A stretch of 48,175 nt of DNA from an uncultured beta proteobacterium (GTDB lineage Bacteria > Pseudomonadota > Gammaproteobacteria > Burkholderiales > Burkholderiaceae_C): the NCBI GenBank assembly GCA_903905735.1, contig CAIVHU010000189.1, positions 1 to 48,175 on the forward strand, in the 5' to 3' direction. The notes beneath the pieces are model-generated. The model ran no database searches. It saw only the letters and a program-made list of their open reading frames with translations, and was not told the origin of the DNA. The position numbers were made by a program, and so were the translations under genes. Within the stretch, counting starts at the first letter, position 1, and each line of letters begins with the position of its first letter. Positions 1 through 8,815 of this stretch are shown in pieces.

Positions 1-432
1 TACTTCGTAGTTGGCCCTTTTGTCGGTTTGGGTCGGTTTGAGTCAGCCGTACTGGCGTTGGCCCTGTTCGAAGGAACCTACCTGTCGGAAATCTTTCGGG
101 CGGGCTTGGTATCGATCCAACGTGGCCAGAGAGAGGCGGCATATGGCTTGGGGCTTAGCCTTGGGGACACCTACCGGTTCGTGCTAATCCCCCAAGCGGT
201 GAGACGCATCCTTCCGCCGCTTACGGGTGAGACGATCAGCCTGATCAAGAACTCGTCGCTGGTCAGTCTCGTCTCGTTGGCTGATCTCTCCATGAACGCC
301 CGAATTCTGGCCTCAGATACCTTTCTCACTTTTGAAGTCTGGTTCACCACTGCAGCCTTGTACCTGCTCATCACCGTGCCGCTTTCGTTGACGGTTTATG
401 CCCTCGAAAGAAGGTTCAAGGTAGTGTCATGA
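1..432 (+). CDS. Polar amino-acid ABC transporter permease, 5' end cut by window edge
   Basis: Inner-membrane permease of a polar amino-acid importer (HisM/GlnP type). The reading frame is open from base 1, so the true start lies to the left; a TTG at 28 lies inside the gene. About 143 C-terminal residues are visible. They include the cytoplasmic EAA-loop region ([25 protein letters not shown]), which docks on the ATPase, followed by hydrophobic segments and a basic C-terminus. The stop overlaps the ATPase start by four bases (ATGA), so the two are translationally coupled. It is the partner of the second permease at 2079-2969. The family is clear; the substrate is not visible from sequence. 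Confidence 0.9.
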   Translation, partial: YFVVGPFVGLGRFESAVLALALFEGTYLSEIFRAGLVSIQRGQREAAYGLGLSLGDTYRFVLIPQAVRRILPPLTGETISLIKNSSLVSLVSLADLSMNARILASDTFLTFEVWFTTAALYLLITVPLSLTVYALERRFKVVS

Positions 433-1166
433 ACGTGCCTATTCTGCAGATCGACCGGATCTCCAAATCTTTTCCCGGAGGGGTTCAGGCCGTGAAGGAC
501 TTCTCGGCCCAAATTGAAAGGGGACAGGTCGTCGTCATCATGGGCCCATCCGGGTCAGGAAAGTCGACTGTCCTGAGATGTCTTAACGGACTCGAAATTG
601 CTGACGGTGGCAGCATCGTGGTTTCAGGTGTTCCGCTGGACGGCCAAAAGAAGAACCGACTCTGGATAAGGACCGAAGTCGGAATGGTCTTCCAGTCGTT
701 CAATCTTTTTCCACATTTGACCGTCCTCGATAACCTGAACCTGGCCCAAGTCCGGGTCCGCAAGGTTACCTCGGCTCAATCGACAGCCCGTAGCCTCGAG
801 CTTCTGAGCCGGGTGGGTATTGAGGACAAGGCACCGTACTTTCCCGCCCAGTTGTCTGGGGGGCAGCAACAGCGCGTCGCTATCGCCCGAGCTCTGGCAA
901 TCGATCCCAAGGTCTTACTCTTCGACGAACCGACCAGCGCCCTTGACCCCGAAATGATCAATGAAGTCCTCGATGTCATGAAGGATCTGGCTCGATCGGG
1001 AATGACCATGGTCGTTGTTACTCACGAGATGGGATTCGCACGCGAAGTCAGTGACAGGGTTGTATTTATGGATGAAGGCAGGATCGTCGAAACAGGTACG
1101 CCCCGTGAAGTTTTCGATTGTCCTCGCGAACAGCGGACCCAGAGGTTCCTGAGCCAAATTCTGTAA
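429..1166 (+). CDS. Polar amino-acid ABC transporter ATP-binding protein (GlnQ/HisP type)
   Basis: Cytoplasmic ATPase that drives the importer, 245 aa, the normal size for this family. In order it has Walker A (GPSGSGKST), a Q-loop ([12 protein letters not shown]), the signature [15 protein letters not shown], Walker B ending in [10 protein letters not shown] and the H-loop VVTHEMGFA. There is no C-terminal regulatory domain. The start ATG overlaps the preceding permease stop. The binding-protein gene follows after about 110 bases. The gene order permease-ATPase-binding protein-permease separates the two permease genes, which is less common than having them side by side. All catalytic motifs are intact. 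The transported amino acid is unknown. Confidence 0.93.
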   Translation: MNVPILQIDRISKSFPGGVQAVKDFSAQIERGQVVVIMGPSGSGKSTVLRCLNGLEIADGGSIVVSGVPLDGQKKNRLWIRTEVGMVFQSFNLFPHLTVLDNLNLAQVRVRKVTSAQSTARSLELLSRVGIEDKAPYFPAQLSGGQQQRVAIARALAIDPKVLLFDEPTSALDPEMINEVLDVMKDLARSGMTMVVVTHEMGFAREVSDRVVFMDEGRIVETGTPREVFDCPREQRTQRFLSQIL

Positions 1167-1225
1167 GGAAAACTTAGAGATCAACCACTGCAATCAGCAA
1201 CCTGCACTTTTTCAGGAGCAAGACC

Positions 1226-1279
1226 ATGAACCCTTGCAACTCTCTTCATCAACTTTCTTTTACTGGAGCAACAGCTTGA
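1226..1279 (+). CDS. Possible 17-residue leader peptide overlapping the next start codon
   Basis: A short reading frame begins at ATG 1226, seven bases after a strong AGGAG at 1214-1218, and encodes MNPCNSLHQLSFTGATA. Its TGA stop (1277-1279) overlaps the TTG start of the binding-protein gene at 1276. The better ribosome site in this intergenic region therefore belongs to this mini-ORF and not to the TTG. It could be a leader that couples translation to the binding protein. It could also be a vestige of an earlier start that has moved out of frame. Only the sequence arrangement is seen; expression is inferred. Confidence 0.4.
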   Translation: MNPCNSLHQLSFTGATA

Positions 1280-2082
1280 ACATCCGAAAACATATCCGCA
1301 ACTTTCTTGTCCTGGCAGCTGGCTTGGCGTTCCTGGGGGCATCGGCTTTTGCCGAAACCAAACTCGATCAGGTCCTCAAGCGAGGCTCACTCCAGGTGGG
1401 ATTCGACACCTTCGTTCCCTGGGCCTTCAAAGATAAAGACGGCAAGCTGGCCGGATTTGAAATTGATGTAGCCACCAAGCTGGCCAAAGACCTCGGCGTC
1501 AAACCCGAATTTGTTCCCACCGAATGGTCTGGAATTATTCCGGCCCTACTTACCGACAAGTTCGACGTCATCATCGGTGGCCTTGGTGTCACGCCAGAGA
1601 GGGCACTCAAGGTCAACTTCTCGAATCCCTATGAATGGAGCGGTATCGACGTGGTCGCTAGCAAGAAAAAGCTGCCCGGTCTGAAGTCCCTAGGCGGCCT
1701 CAACAAGAAGGGTATCGTGATCGCCGTGCGCCTGGGATCAACCACGGTGCAGGCTGCTAAGAAGGCTGCTCCCCTGGCCGAAATCCGTCAATTCGATACC
1801 GATGAAGCCCTCGTACAGGAAGTTCTGAACGGCAACGCCCAGGCGGCCTTCTCGTCTTCGCCGACCCCGGCCTTCTGGGTGACCGATTACCCTGATTCAC
1901 TCTATCGGCCACTCGCTGGAACGCTGCTTAACACCCAGCCCAGCGCCTTCGCCGTCAAGAAGGGTGACTTCGATACCCTTGCCTTCTTCAACAGCTGGAT
2001 TCTGATCAACCAGGATTGGTTGAAGGAACGCGCCGATTACTGGTACGGATCCCGCGACTGGAAGAAACTCTTGGCCAAGTGA
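1276..2082 (+). CDS. Polar amino-acid ABC transporter substrate-binding protein
   Basis: Periplasmic binding protein (family 3, SBP_bac_3), 268 aa from TTG 1276. TTG is preferred because GGAG lies eight bases upstream and the next residues form a clean Sec signal: LNIRKHIR, a hydrophobic core, then cleavage near ASAFA-ETKL. An in-frame TTG at 1234 would add 14 residues without improving the signal. The mature part shows the usual KRGSLQVGFDTFVPWAF start and GKLAGFEIDVATKLA. The stop overlaps the next permease start as GTGA. It delivers an amino-acid-like ligand to the flanking permeases. The ligand cannot be assigned. Confidence 0.88.
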   Translation: MNIRKHIRNFLVLAAGLAFLGASAFAETKLDQVLKRGSLQVGFDTFVPWAFKDKDGKLAGFEIDVATKLAKDLGVKPEFVPTEWSGIIPALLTDKFDVIIGGLGVTPERALKVNFSNPYEWSGIDVVASKKKLPGLKSLGGLNKKGIVIAVRLGSTTVQAAKKAAPLAEIRQFDTDEALVQEVLNGNAQAAFSSSPTPAFWVTDYPDSLYRPLAGTLLNTQPSAFAVKKGDFDTLAFFNSWILINQDWLKERADYWYGSRDWKKLLAK

Positions 2083-2969
2083 GTCGAATGCCACCACGTT
2101 CCTTGCGCCTGCGGCCACTTGATGCCTTTTGGCTTCTGGGTTTTGTGGCAGTGGTGGTCTTCGTTATCCTGCACGTGCGCGATGGCTTTGAATACAAGAG
2201 TAACTGGTCTGCCATCCCACAGTTCATGTTCCGGCATGACCCGGAAACCGGCTGGTGGGTTCCGAACTATCTGGTTCAGGGGCTCCTGACCACGCTTAAG
2301 CTTTCGTTTTGGGCCTTAATTCCTGCAACAGCCCTTGGAGTAGTCATCGCCCTGTTCCGGACCAGCCGGTCGCTCTTTCTACGGTTGGTTGGGCGAACCT
2401 TTGTTGAGCTCGTGCGAAATGTTCCTCCGCTGGTCCTGATCTTTCTGTTCTATTTCTTCTTCCTCGGTCTGGTCCTCCCTCTCATCGGGTTCGAGACGCT
2501 GGTTCGCCAACTGCCCAGGGAGGTTCTGGCCGTCACCGAGGTGTTGTTTGCCGAACAGAGCCGCTTAGTCCAGTTTGTCTCGGGAGTGGTAACGCTGGCA
2601 TTCTTCGAAGCAGCCTACATCGCCGAAATCCTGCGGGGTGGCATGGAATCGATAGAACGCAGCCAGAAGGAGGCCAGCTATTCACTGGGCCTCTCCTGGA
2701 TTGACGAGTTGCGATTCATCATCCTGCCCCAAGCGTTCCGCCGCCAACTCCCGGCATTGACCAACGAGTACATCAACACGGTCAAGTACTCGTCCATTGC
2801 TTCGGTGGTCTCCATCCAGGAATTGACATTCATGGGCCGCCAAGCGGTTGCCGCGAGCCGGCAGCTCTTTGAAGTTTGGATAACCGTTGCGCTCCTTTAC
2901 CTGATCCTGACCTTGTCTTTGTCCCTTGTGGCTCGTCGCTTCGAAAGATCGTGGCGTGGAAGTAATTGA
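2079..2969 (+). CDS. Polar amino-acid ABC transporter permease (second subunit)
   Basis: Inner-membrane permease, 296 aa from GTG 2079, which overlaps the binding-protein stop; ATG 2088 is an alternative start three codons later. The frame stays open further upstream inside the preceding gene, but that part is not hydrophobic and is not family-like. It has an N-terminal membrane segment (FWLLGFVAVVVFVILHV), a core with VELVRNVPPLVLIFLFYF, and an EAA loop (KEASYSLGLSWIDELRFIILPQAFRR). An extra loop of about 35 residues between membrane segments recalls the larger permeases of the Aap/Yhd group. It ends one base into the start of the molybdoenzyme gene. Confidence 0.9.
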   Translation: MSRMPPRSLRLRPLDAFWLLGFVAVVVFVILHVRDGFEYKSNWSAIPQFMFRHDPETGWWVPNYLVQGLLTTLKLSFWALIPATALGVVIALFRTSRSLFLRLVGRTFVELVRNVPPLVLIFLFYFFFLGLVLPLIGFETLVRQLPREVLAVTEVLFAEQSRLVQFVSGVVTLAFFEAAYIAEILRGGMESIERSQKEASYSLGLSWIDELRFIILPQAFRRQLPALTNEYINTVKYSSIASVVSIQELTFMGRQAVAASRQLFEVWITVALLYLILTLSLSLVARRFERSWRGSN

Positions 2970-5008
2970 TGCCCGACACCGTATCAACCATCTGCCGGAT
3001 GTGCAACGACCAATGCGGACTGACTGCCACAGTCGCCGGCGGTCGGGTCGTTGCAGTCAATGGAACTCCGGGGCATCCATGGAACGACGGCAAGCTTTGC
3101 GGCAAAGGACAGGATGTGATCGAGATCGTGAATGCACCGGACCGCTTAACTCGCCCGATGAAGCGAGTCGGAAGCCAATGGGTCGAAATCGATCTCGGCA
3201 CGGCCCTCGACGAGATCGCAGAAAAACTCGAAGTCCTGAAGCGGACTTACGGCGCCCGGTCCGTGGCAGTCTGGAAGGGGGAAGGCGTTGGCTTTGCTCA
3301 GCAAGAGATGTTGGCCCGCCGGTTTTGCCATGCGTGGGGAACACCGAACTATTTCTCGAACGACTCAACCTGTTTCTGTAGTCGCTGGATCGCATCGTCA
3401 CTGGTCTACGGCACAGGACTGGTTCCTGACTACGAACACGCACGCTGCATCACGCTCTGGGGTTCGAACCCAGCCAACTCCCACCCCTTTCACTTCGCCA
3501 GGATCAAAAGCGCCCGCAAGGCGGGCGCCCGTCTCATTGTCATCGACCCCAGAAATAGTGAGGTCGTCCGGTCGGCCGATCTACATCTCAGACCGAGACT
3601 GGGGACTGACGGTGCGTTGGCCTGGGGCTTAATGCGGGTCCTGATCCACGAGGGCTTGTATGACCACGAATTTGTCAAGGGCTACACCCTGGGTTTCGAC
3701 GAACTGGCCGCCTACGCACAAACTTTTACCCCCGAAGTCGTGGAGCGTGAGACCGGCGTACCAGCCACGCAATTAATCGAAGCGGCGAGGCTCATGGCAG
3801 AGGCCGCTCCCAGCTCGCTTATCTACGCCGGAAACGGTTTGGAACACCATGTCCGGGGCACCGAGAATCTCCGGTCAATCGCCTGCATCGGTGCCTTGCT
3901 GGGGAGCATTGACCGGGTGGGCGGTAGCCGCTGGCCCGATTCTTTCCCCTTGGCTCGCCTGACGCTCTATCAAGAGAACCCCCTCGACGACCTCAATCCC
4001 ATAGGCGCCCGTGAGTACCCGCTGCTCTATGAGTTCAATCAGGAATGCCATACGTTGACCGGCATTGACGCCATGCTGACGGGGCAACCGTACCCGGTGC
4101 GTGGGCTCTTGCTTACCGCAGCCAACCCCTTGCTTTCAAACCCGCGCTCGGACAAGGTCCAGCAGGCCTTCGCGGGGCTTGATCTGCTGGTCGTCCGGGA
4201 TCTCTTCCTGACCGAAACTGCCCGACTGGCGCACTACGTTCTTCCCGCTGCGTCATTCCTCGAGCGAACTGAGTTGCACGTTGACTCCACCCACAACCGG
4301 GTACATCTCACCAAGGCTGCAATCTCACGTCCTGAAACCCAGGACGAACTTGCGTTCTGGAGAAGTCTGGCGCAAAGGTTGGGAGTGGGAGACCAGTTTC
4401 CCTGGGAGAACGAAACTGCATTGAACCACTGGCTTCTGCAAGACACCGGAGTGAAACCTGAACACATCATTGACGGACCGACAGGGTATTCATTCGCCCC
4501 GCTGAGCTACGAGAAATGGCGTGATCGTCCGTTCCCCACACAGTCGGGTCGGATTGAATTCGCTTCGCCATCCCTTGCCGACCGCGGTTTCCCCCGACTC
4601 CCGGAATATCCACTAGGTGATGGTGCCTTGAAGGTTGACCCCCTTTTTCCTTTCCTCTTGATCAGTGGGAACCGGCAAAAGAACTATGTCGGCAGCCGGT
4701 ACCAGAACCGCTCTTCGCCGGGCAACGCAGCCAAAAGTCCGTTCGCAACCATCAGCGCGGCCGATGCCCGAGACCTCGGCATCGCCAGTGGAGATCTCGT
4801 CACAGTGACATCGCGGACCGGTTCGTTGACTCTGACATCACGGGTTGCAGACGACGCTGCCCCAGGCATCGTACAAATTCCATTTGGTTGGGCCCAGGCC
4901 AACGTCAATCTGCTCACCCCCGATGATTGCAACGACCCCGTGACCGGATTTCCGTCTATGAAAGAAGTCCCCGTTCACATAGCTCCAGCAGGGAGAATTC
5001 GCCAATAG
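2969..5008 (+). CDS. Molybdopterin oxidoreductase of the DMSO reductase family, cytoplasmic
   Basis: Mo/W-bisMGD enzyme, 679 aa. ATG 2969 overlaps the permease stop (TGATG). The N-terminus carries a 4Fe-4S motif, Cys9, Cys12, Cys16 and Cys44. The likely metal-ligand region is STCFCSRW, where Cys135 aligns by eye with the Mo/W-ligand cysteine of acetylene hydratase; Cys137 is nearby. The C-terminal MGD-binding domain starts near RNRSSPGNAAKSPF. There is no twin-arginine signal and no partner electron-transfer or membrane subunit, so it should be soluble in the cytoplasm. Translational coupling to an amino-acid importer suggests that it acts on the imported compound. Family certain; reaction unknown. 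Confidence 0.88.
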   Translation: MPDTVSTICRMCNDQCGLTATVAGGRVVAVNGTPGHPWNDGKLCGKGQDVIEIVNAPDRLTRPMKRVGSQWVEIDLGTALDEIAEKLEVLKRTYGARSVAVWKGEGVGFAQQEMLARRFCHAWGTPNYFSNDSTCFCSRWIASSLVYGTGLVPDYEHARCITLWGSNPANSHPFHFARIKSARKAGARLIVIDPRNSEVVRSADLHLRPRLGTDGALAWGLMRVLIHEGLYDHEFVKGYTLGFDELAAYAQTFTPEVVERETGVPATQLIEAARLMAEAAPSSLIYAGNGLEHHVRGTENLRSIACIGALLGSIDRVGGSRWPDSFPLARLTLYQENPLDDLNPIGAREYPLLYEFNQECHTLTGIDAMLTGQPYPVRGLLLTAANPLLSNPRSDKVQQAFAGLDLLVVRDLFLTETARLAHYVLPAASFLERTELHVDSTHNRVHLTKAAISRPETQDELAFWRSLAQRLGVGDQFPWENETALNHWLLQDTGVKPEHIIDGPTGYSFAPLSYEKWRDRPFPTQSGRIEFASPSLADRGFPRLPEYPLGDGALKVDPLFPFLLISGNRQKNYVGSRYQNRSSPGNAAKSPFATISAADARDLGIASGDLVTVTSRTGSLTLTSRVADDAAPGIVQIPFGWAQANVNLLTPDDCNDPVTGFPSMKEVPVHIAPAGRIRQ

Positions 5009-5084
5009 AGCCACCGGGGGCCTGGCTTCCTATCTCACTCTTGGGTGCGTGGGAACGGCTATGTGGCCAGGCGAATCGCGCTGA

Positions 5085-6122
5085 CTATTTCAGCGCATCG
5101 ATTGCGGCGTTCAGTGGCGCGGCGTCGATGATGGAATCGAAATCAAACCCATCGCCCAAGAGTCCGAGGTCCAGCAGAACCTGGTACTTGTTCCGCAGCA
5201 ACGCGATTCGGTTGGGTGACAGTGACACGTCGGCCTGGTTCGCCAGGCGTGGCGAATAGGCAGAGTGCAGAAGCTCTTCCGGCAAGCCGGTCTCTCTGGC
5301 GAACAGGCGATGTGTAGCGTCTTCATGTGCTGTAGCCCAGGCGCGAGCCTGCAACAGGCGCTGTAGCCATCGCTTGACCAAGTCGGGGCGTTCAGCGAGT
5401 AAGCCACCGGAAACAGTTAGCACGCACGGCGTGCCAAAACCAGATGCGTCGTCTTCGTTTCCCGCGAGGGGTGCGACCAGTTGCGCACCCGTTGTTGCAC
5501 GCAGTATGGCGGTAAGGGCTCCGTCCGAATACACCGCATCCACCTCTCCACGGTACAAGGCGGCAACCTCTTCACGCTGCACTGCGAGCTGACTGGCAGC
5601 ACCCCAGAGTGACAACCCTTCCGCTGGGCCAGTGCGCGCGTCGGCTATGTATTCGCGGTCAATAACAACATCCACCAATTCGACATCGCCTTCGGACAAA
5701 ATACCCGTTCCGTAAAGGGATTTGATACCACCTAGAACGGATGCACGCCACCAATCCACATCGTCGTTGGCCCGGCGGGGAACTGCCAGGCGTTTTTCCC
5801 GCAAATCAATTGCACTGCAGATACCAGAATCGGGTAGCGCGAAGAAGCCATGCACCCGATCGTGCCAGCTAAGTCCAATTACCTTTAGGTCAGCGCCACG
5901 CGCACGCGAAATCAGTGGTGGTACATAGCCCCCAAAACGCAAAGAATTTGGTTGACTATGCCGAAAATGGGATAGTTGAATTTGCTTATCCGGTGAAGAT
6001 GCCAAGGAACGCACGGCGATTCCATCGCCTGCAAACTCTTGTTCCAGCCAGCCTTGCCATATGGCAATTGAAGCTGCGGTTGGTGCCGGGCAGCGCGTGT
6101 ACCAAAGTGTGTCAATAGCCAT
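5085..6122 (-). CDS. DszB-like sulfinate desulfinase candidate (SsuA/NMT1-fold protein without signal peptide)
   Basis: 345 aa with the fold of sulfonate/nitrate binding proteins but no signal peptide, so it is cytoplasmic. By eye it aligns with DszB, the 2-(2'-hydroxyphenyl)benzenesulfinate desulfinase of Rhodococcus. TLWYTRCPAPT matches the region around DszB Cys27. HFRHSQPNSLRFGG matches the DszB segment holding His60 and Arg70 with identical spacing. The three catalytic residues thus have counterparts at Cys11, His52 and Arg62. Downstream, IPPL-type and DDVELV-type segments also match. Automatic annotation would call it an ABC binding protein. GAGG-like Shine-Dalgarno GAGG lies four bases before ATG 6122. 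It follows the 2-hydroxyacid dehydrogenase by 58 bases on the same strand. No DszA or DszC gene is nearby; the true substrate is open. Confidence 0.7.
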   Translation of the reverse strand: MAIDTLWYTRCPAPTAASIAIWQGWLEQEFAGDGIAVRSLASSPDKQIQLSHFRHSQPNSLRFGGYVPPLISRARGADLKVIGLSWHDRVHGFFALPDSGICSAIDLREKRLAVPRRANDDVDWWRASVLGGIKSLYGTGILSEGDVELVDVVIDREYIADARTGPAEGLSLWGAASQLAVQREEVAALYRGEVDAVYSDGALTAILRATTGAQLVAPLAGNEDDASGFGTPCVLTVSGGLLAERPDLVKRWLQRLLQARAWATAHEDATHRLFARETGLPEELLHSAYSPRLANQADVSLSPNRIALLRNKYQVLLDLGLLGDGFDFDSIIDAAPLNAAIDALK

Positions 6123-6180
6123 ATAACCTCAGTGCGTTTTCAAAACTTATCTTCACTGGCTAGTGCCTTGCCCGGTCGCA

Positions 6181-7236
6181 CTAGCAGGGATTTAGTGGCG
6201 ACTGGCCGCGCAAATGGCGGTCCACCTCGGTGGCCACCATCTGTGCGGTATAACGAACCGTCTTGAGGGACGAGCCCGCGATGTGCGGGGTCAATGTGAC
6301 ATTTGGCAGGCGCAGCAGTGGCAGGTCAGCCTGCGGGGGCTCCTGGGTAAAAGTCTCCAGACCGGCGCCACGCAGATGGCCGCTGCTGAGGGCCTGGTAG
6401 AGGGCCGCATAGTCCACCATCGGGCCGCGCGCGGTGTTGATGAAATACGCACCCCGCTTCATCAAGGCAAAGGCGCGCGTGTTGATGAACTGCATCGTCT
6501 CCGGTGTGACACGCGCATGCAGGCTCACGACATCGCTGGCCTGGAGCAGCGCTTCAAACCCCACGGCCTGTACGCCGTCCTGCAGGTCTTCCTGCGTCAA
6601 CGCAACATAGGGGTCGTGTACCAGAATGCGGCAACCAAATGCTTTAAGCAGTTTCACCACCCGGCTACCCACTTGCCCGTAACCGATGAGCCCCACGGTC
6701 AACGAATTGAGCTCCTCGCCGGTCAGGTCCGAGCGGTAAATATCGCCACGCCATTCGCCCTGCGAGAGGGATCTGTGGCCAATGGTGATCAGCCGTGTCT
6801 CTGCCAGGATCATGCCGATGGTGAACTCGGCCACCGCAGTGGCATTGCGTCCCGGTGTGTTCACCAGTGGCAGGCCTCGGGCGCGCACAGCAGCTAGGTC
6901 TATGTTCACCGGCCCTCCGCGCGATACTGCAACCAGCTTCAAGTTTGAACACTGTGCCAGCACCCGCTCTGTGATGGGCCCCAAGTGGTTGACCAGAATA
7001 TCGGCATCCGCCACAAAGTCCGCCACCTGCTGCGGAGTTCCCATCAACTCTTTTAGGCCCTCAATGTCGGTGTCTTTTTGTCCATGTAGCAAAGGTTCAT
7101 CCGGCCAGGGAAACTCCAGTTGTCGAAAGCGGGTCTGGCGCTGCTGCACGCTGGGCAGCGCTTCCAGTGCGTCCTGAAAGAACGAGGGCCGCATAAAGCG
7201 GTCGCCAATGATGGCGATAGTGTGGGCTTGGGTCAT
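6181..7236 (-). CDS. NAD-dependent D-2-hydroxyacid dehydrogenase
   Basis: 351 aa, D-isomer 2-hydroxyacid dehydrogenase family (SerA/GhrB-like), reducing a 2-keto acid or oxidising a 2-hydroxyacid with NAD(P). The Rossmann motif is GLIGYGQVGSRV near residues 185-196. The catalytic Arg is likely in FINTARGPMVD, the Glu in GAGLETFTQEPP and the His in TPHIAGSS. Its ATG overlaps the FGGY kinase stop by four bases (ATGA), so it belongs to the same operon as both kinases. There is no ACT domain, so it is not a regulated SerA. The probable role is redox handling of a sugar-derived acid in the same unassigned pathway; this is inference from context. Confidence 0.88.
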   Translation of the reverse strand: MTQAHTIAIIGDRFMRPSFFQDALEALPSVQQRQTRFRQLEFPWPDEPLLHGQKDTDIEGLKELMGTPQQVADFVADADILVNHLGPITERVLAQCSNLKLVAVSRGGPVNIDLAAVRARGLPLVNTPGRNATAVAEFTIGMILAETRLITIGHRSLSQGEWRGDIYRSDLTGEELNSLTVGLIGYGQVGSRVVKLLKAFGCRILVHDPYVALTQEDLQDGVQAVGFEALLQASDVVSLHARVTPETMQFINTRAFALMKRGAYFINTARGPMVDYAALYQALSSGHLRGAGLETFTQEPPQADLPLLRLPNVTLTPHIAGSSLKTVRYTAQMVATEVDRHLRGQSPLNPC

Positions 7237-8810
7237 GTAGTGAGAGTGCGTGCCTGATGCAACGCTTTCCAGTAGGAATCCGAGTGCAAGTAGCCGCGTC
7301 GGTAGGCGTGAAATAGTGCGTCGTAAGCCGCGGCATCTGCGTCAGGAAGTACGCGGACATCGGCCGCGCTGTTTTCCATCCATTTGGCTGACACGCTATG
7401 CAGATCGGGATACAGCCCCAACGTCACTGAAGCCACCATGGCTGCACCCGCCGCTCCGACCTCTTCACGCTGCACCAGTCGTATCGGGCGTTGCAGCACA
7501 TTGGCAAACACCTGTCGTAATAGTGAACTGCGCGCGGCACCGCCAATCAGGCACACTTCTTCAGGAATACGGCCCATGGCTTCATAGGCGTCACGTGCAG
7601 AAAATGCCAGACCTTCGTACACCGCCCGGCACAGGGATGCAAGGCTGGTGGACTGCGTCAAACCGGTGAATTGCGCGCGCGCAAGCGGTGCCAGCAGCGG
7701 ACTACGTTCACCAGCCTCGGCAATGAACGGATGGAACAGGGCTGCGCCCAGCGGTGCGCTGCTGGCCGCAGTCTCCATGCGCTCCAGCAGTTGCGCGCTA
7801 GGCAGTTGCGGCGCTCCCAGCAGTGCTCCAGCGTCTGCCAGCAGTCCGGCAAACCAATCGATATTCAAGGCGGCAGCCATTTGCGGCATGGCTGCCTGGT
7901 AGATGCCAGTGCTGGCAATCGGCCAGAGATAACCCTTAGGCAGTTTCCTGGGCGCGTCCTGCAATGTGCCATAGAGTCGAGTGTGAACACCCGCGCTGCC
8001 CAGCACCGAAACACCATGCGACAAGCCATTGGCGAGTTGGCCGGAGCCCAGGGTGGCGCAAGCTACATCCAACGGTGCCAGTACCACCGGCAGGCCCGCT
8101 GGTAGTCCCGTGGATAGCGCGGCCTGTTGGCTCAAGGGCGCATAGAAGTGCAAGCTATCCACCATCTCGGGCAGCAAGTGTGCATGCTTGTCCAAGCCGA
8201 GTGCGCGCAGCACCTCGGGGTCATAGGCCCGCGTTCGTGCATTGCCAAAGGTGAACAGGCCTTCGGACAGGTCGGTTCGTGCCAGACCAGTGCAACACAA
8301 AAAAAGCCAGTCCTTGCAATGCAGAGCCCAGGCTGACCGGATCAGTCGCTCGGGTGCGTGATCCTGCAGCCAGCGCAACTGCACACCCTGCTGCGAAGTA
8401 TTGAGCTGAGTGCGTGTCCTGCGCGCCGCATACTGTGCCCGGCCTTGCTGTTGCAATGTGGAAAGGACCTCAGCGCTGCGTCCATCCAGCCACAGGATTG
8501 CGGGGCCTACCGGTGCATGCGTATCGTCGACCAGCCAGGTGCCATCGGCTTGACCGGTAATGGACAGGGCCACCGCATCGCGTCCGATTCGTGGAAGTTC
8601 TTCCTGCAGTTTTTGCAGTGCCTGTGCAGCCAGTTGCCAGGTGTGGGACATGTCCTGTTCGGCGCGAGCACCGGCACTGTATTGCACGTTGTTGGGTAGT
8701 GCCACTGCGGCCACTTCTCGTCCGTCGATTTCAAAGGCCACAGCTTTGATGACCGTGGTGCCGGCATCTATCGCCAGCAGCAGCGGCACGGCGTATCGTG
8801 CGCTTGGCAT
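7233..8810 (-). CDS. FGGY-family carbohydrate kinase, EryA-like
   Basis: 525 aa, FGGY kinase that phosphorylates a sugar or polyol with ATP in the cytoplasm. The N-terminal phosphate-binding segment is LLAIDAGTTVIKAVAFE. Further family features are the SITGQADGTWL region, WLDGR and the C-terminal domain with ICLIGGAARSSLL-type ATP site (VCLIGGAARSSLL). From memory, TGQADGTWL, LHCKDWLF and LFTFGNARTR resemble the erythritol kinase EryA group more than xylulokinase or glycerol kinase. It begins five bases after the PfkB stop and overlaps the dehydrogenase start. No eryB, eryC or eryD gene is present, so a polyol is only one possibility; a thiosugar or deoxysugar is also conceivable. Confidence 0.85.
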   Translation of the reverse strand: MPSARYAVPLLLAIDAGTTVIKAVAFEIDGREVAAVALPNNVQYSAGARAEQDMSHTWQLAAQALQKLQEELPRIGRDAVALSITGQADGTWLVDDTHAPVGPAILWLDGRSAEVLSTLQQQGRAQYAARRTRTQLNTSQQGVQLRWLQDHAPERLIRSAWALHCKDWLFLCCTGLARTDLSEGLFTFGNARTRAYDPEVLRALGLDKHAHLLPEMVDSLHFYAPLSQQAALSTGLPAGLPVVLAPLDVACATLGSGQLANGLSHGVSVLGSAGVHTRLYGTLQDAPRKLPKGYLWPIASTGIYQAAMPQMAAALNIDWFAGLLADAGALLGAPQLPSAQLLERMETAASSAPLGAALFHPFIAEAGERSPLLAPLARAQFTGLTQSTSLASLCRAVYEGLAFSARDAYEAMGRIPEEVCLIGGAARSSLLRQVFANVLQRPIRLVQREEVGAAGAAMVASVTLGLYPDLHSVSAKWMENSAADVRVLPDADAAAYDALFHAYRRGYLHSDSYWKALHQARTLTT

Positions 8811-8815
8811 GCGGC

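Noticed and set aside
5085..6122. Naming this gene an ABC transporter substrate-binding protein
   Set aside because: It has the fold but lacks a signal peptide and keeps the DszB catalytic residues, so that label would probably mislead.
7233..8810. Calling the FGGY kinase LsrK or xylulokinase
   Set aside because: Visible motifs fit the EryA-like group better, and no lsr or xyl partner genes are present; substrate left open.
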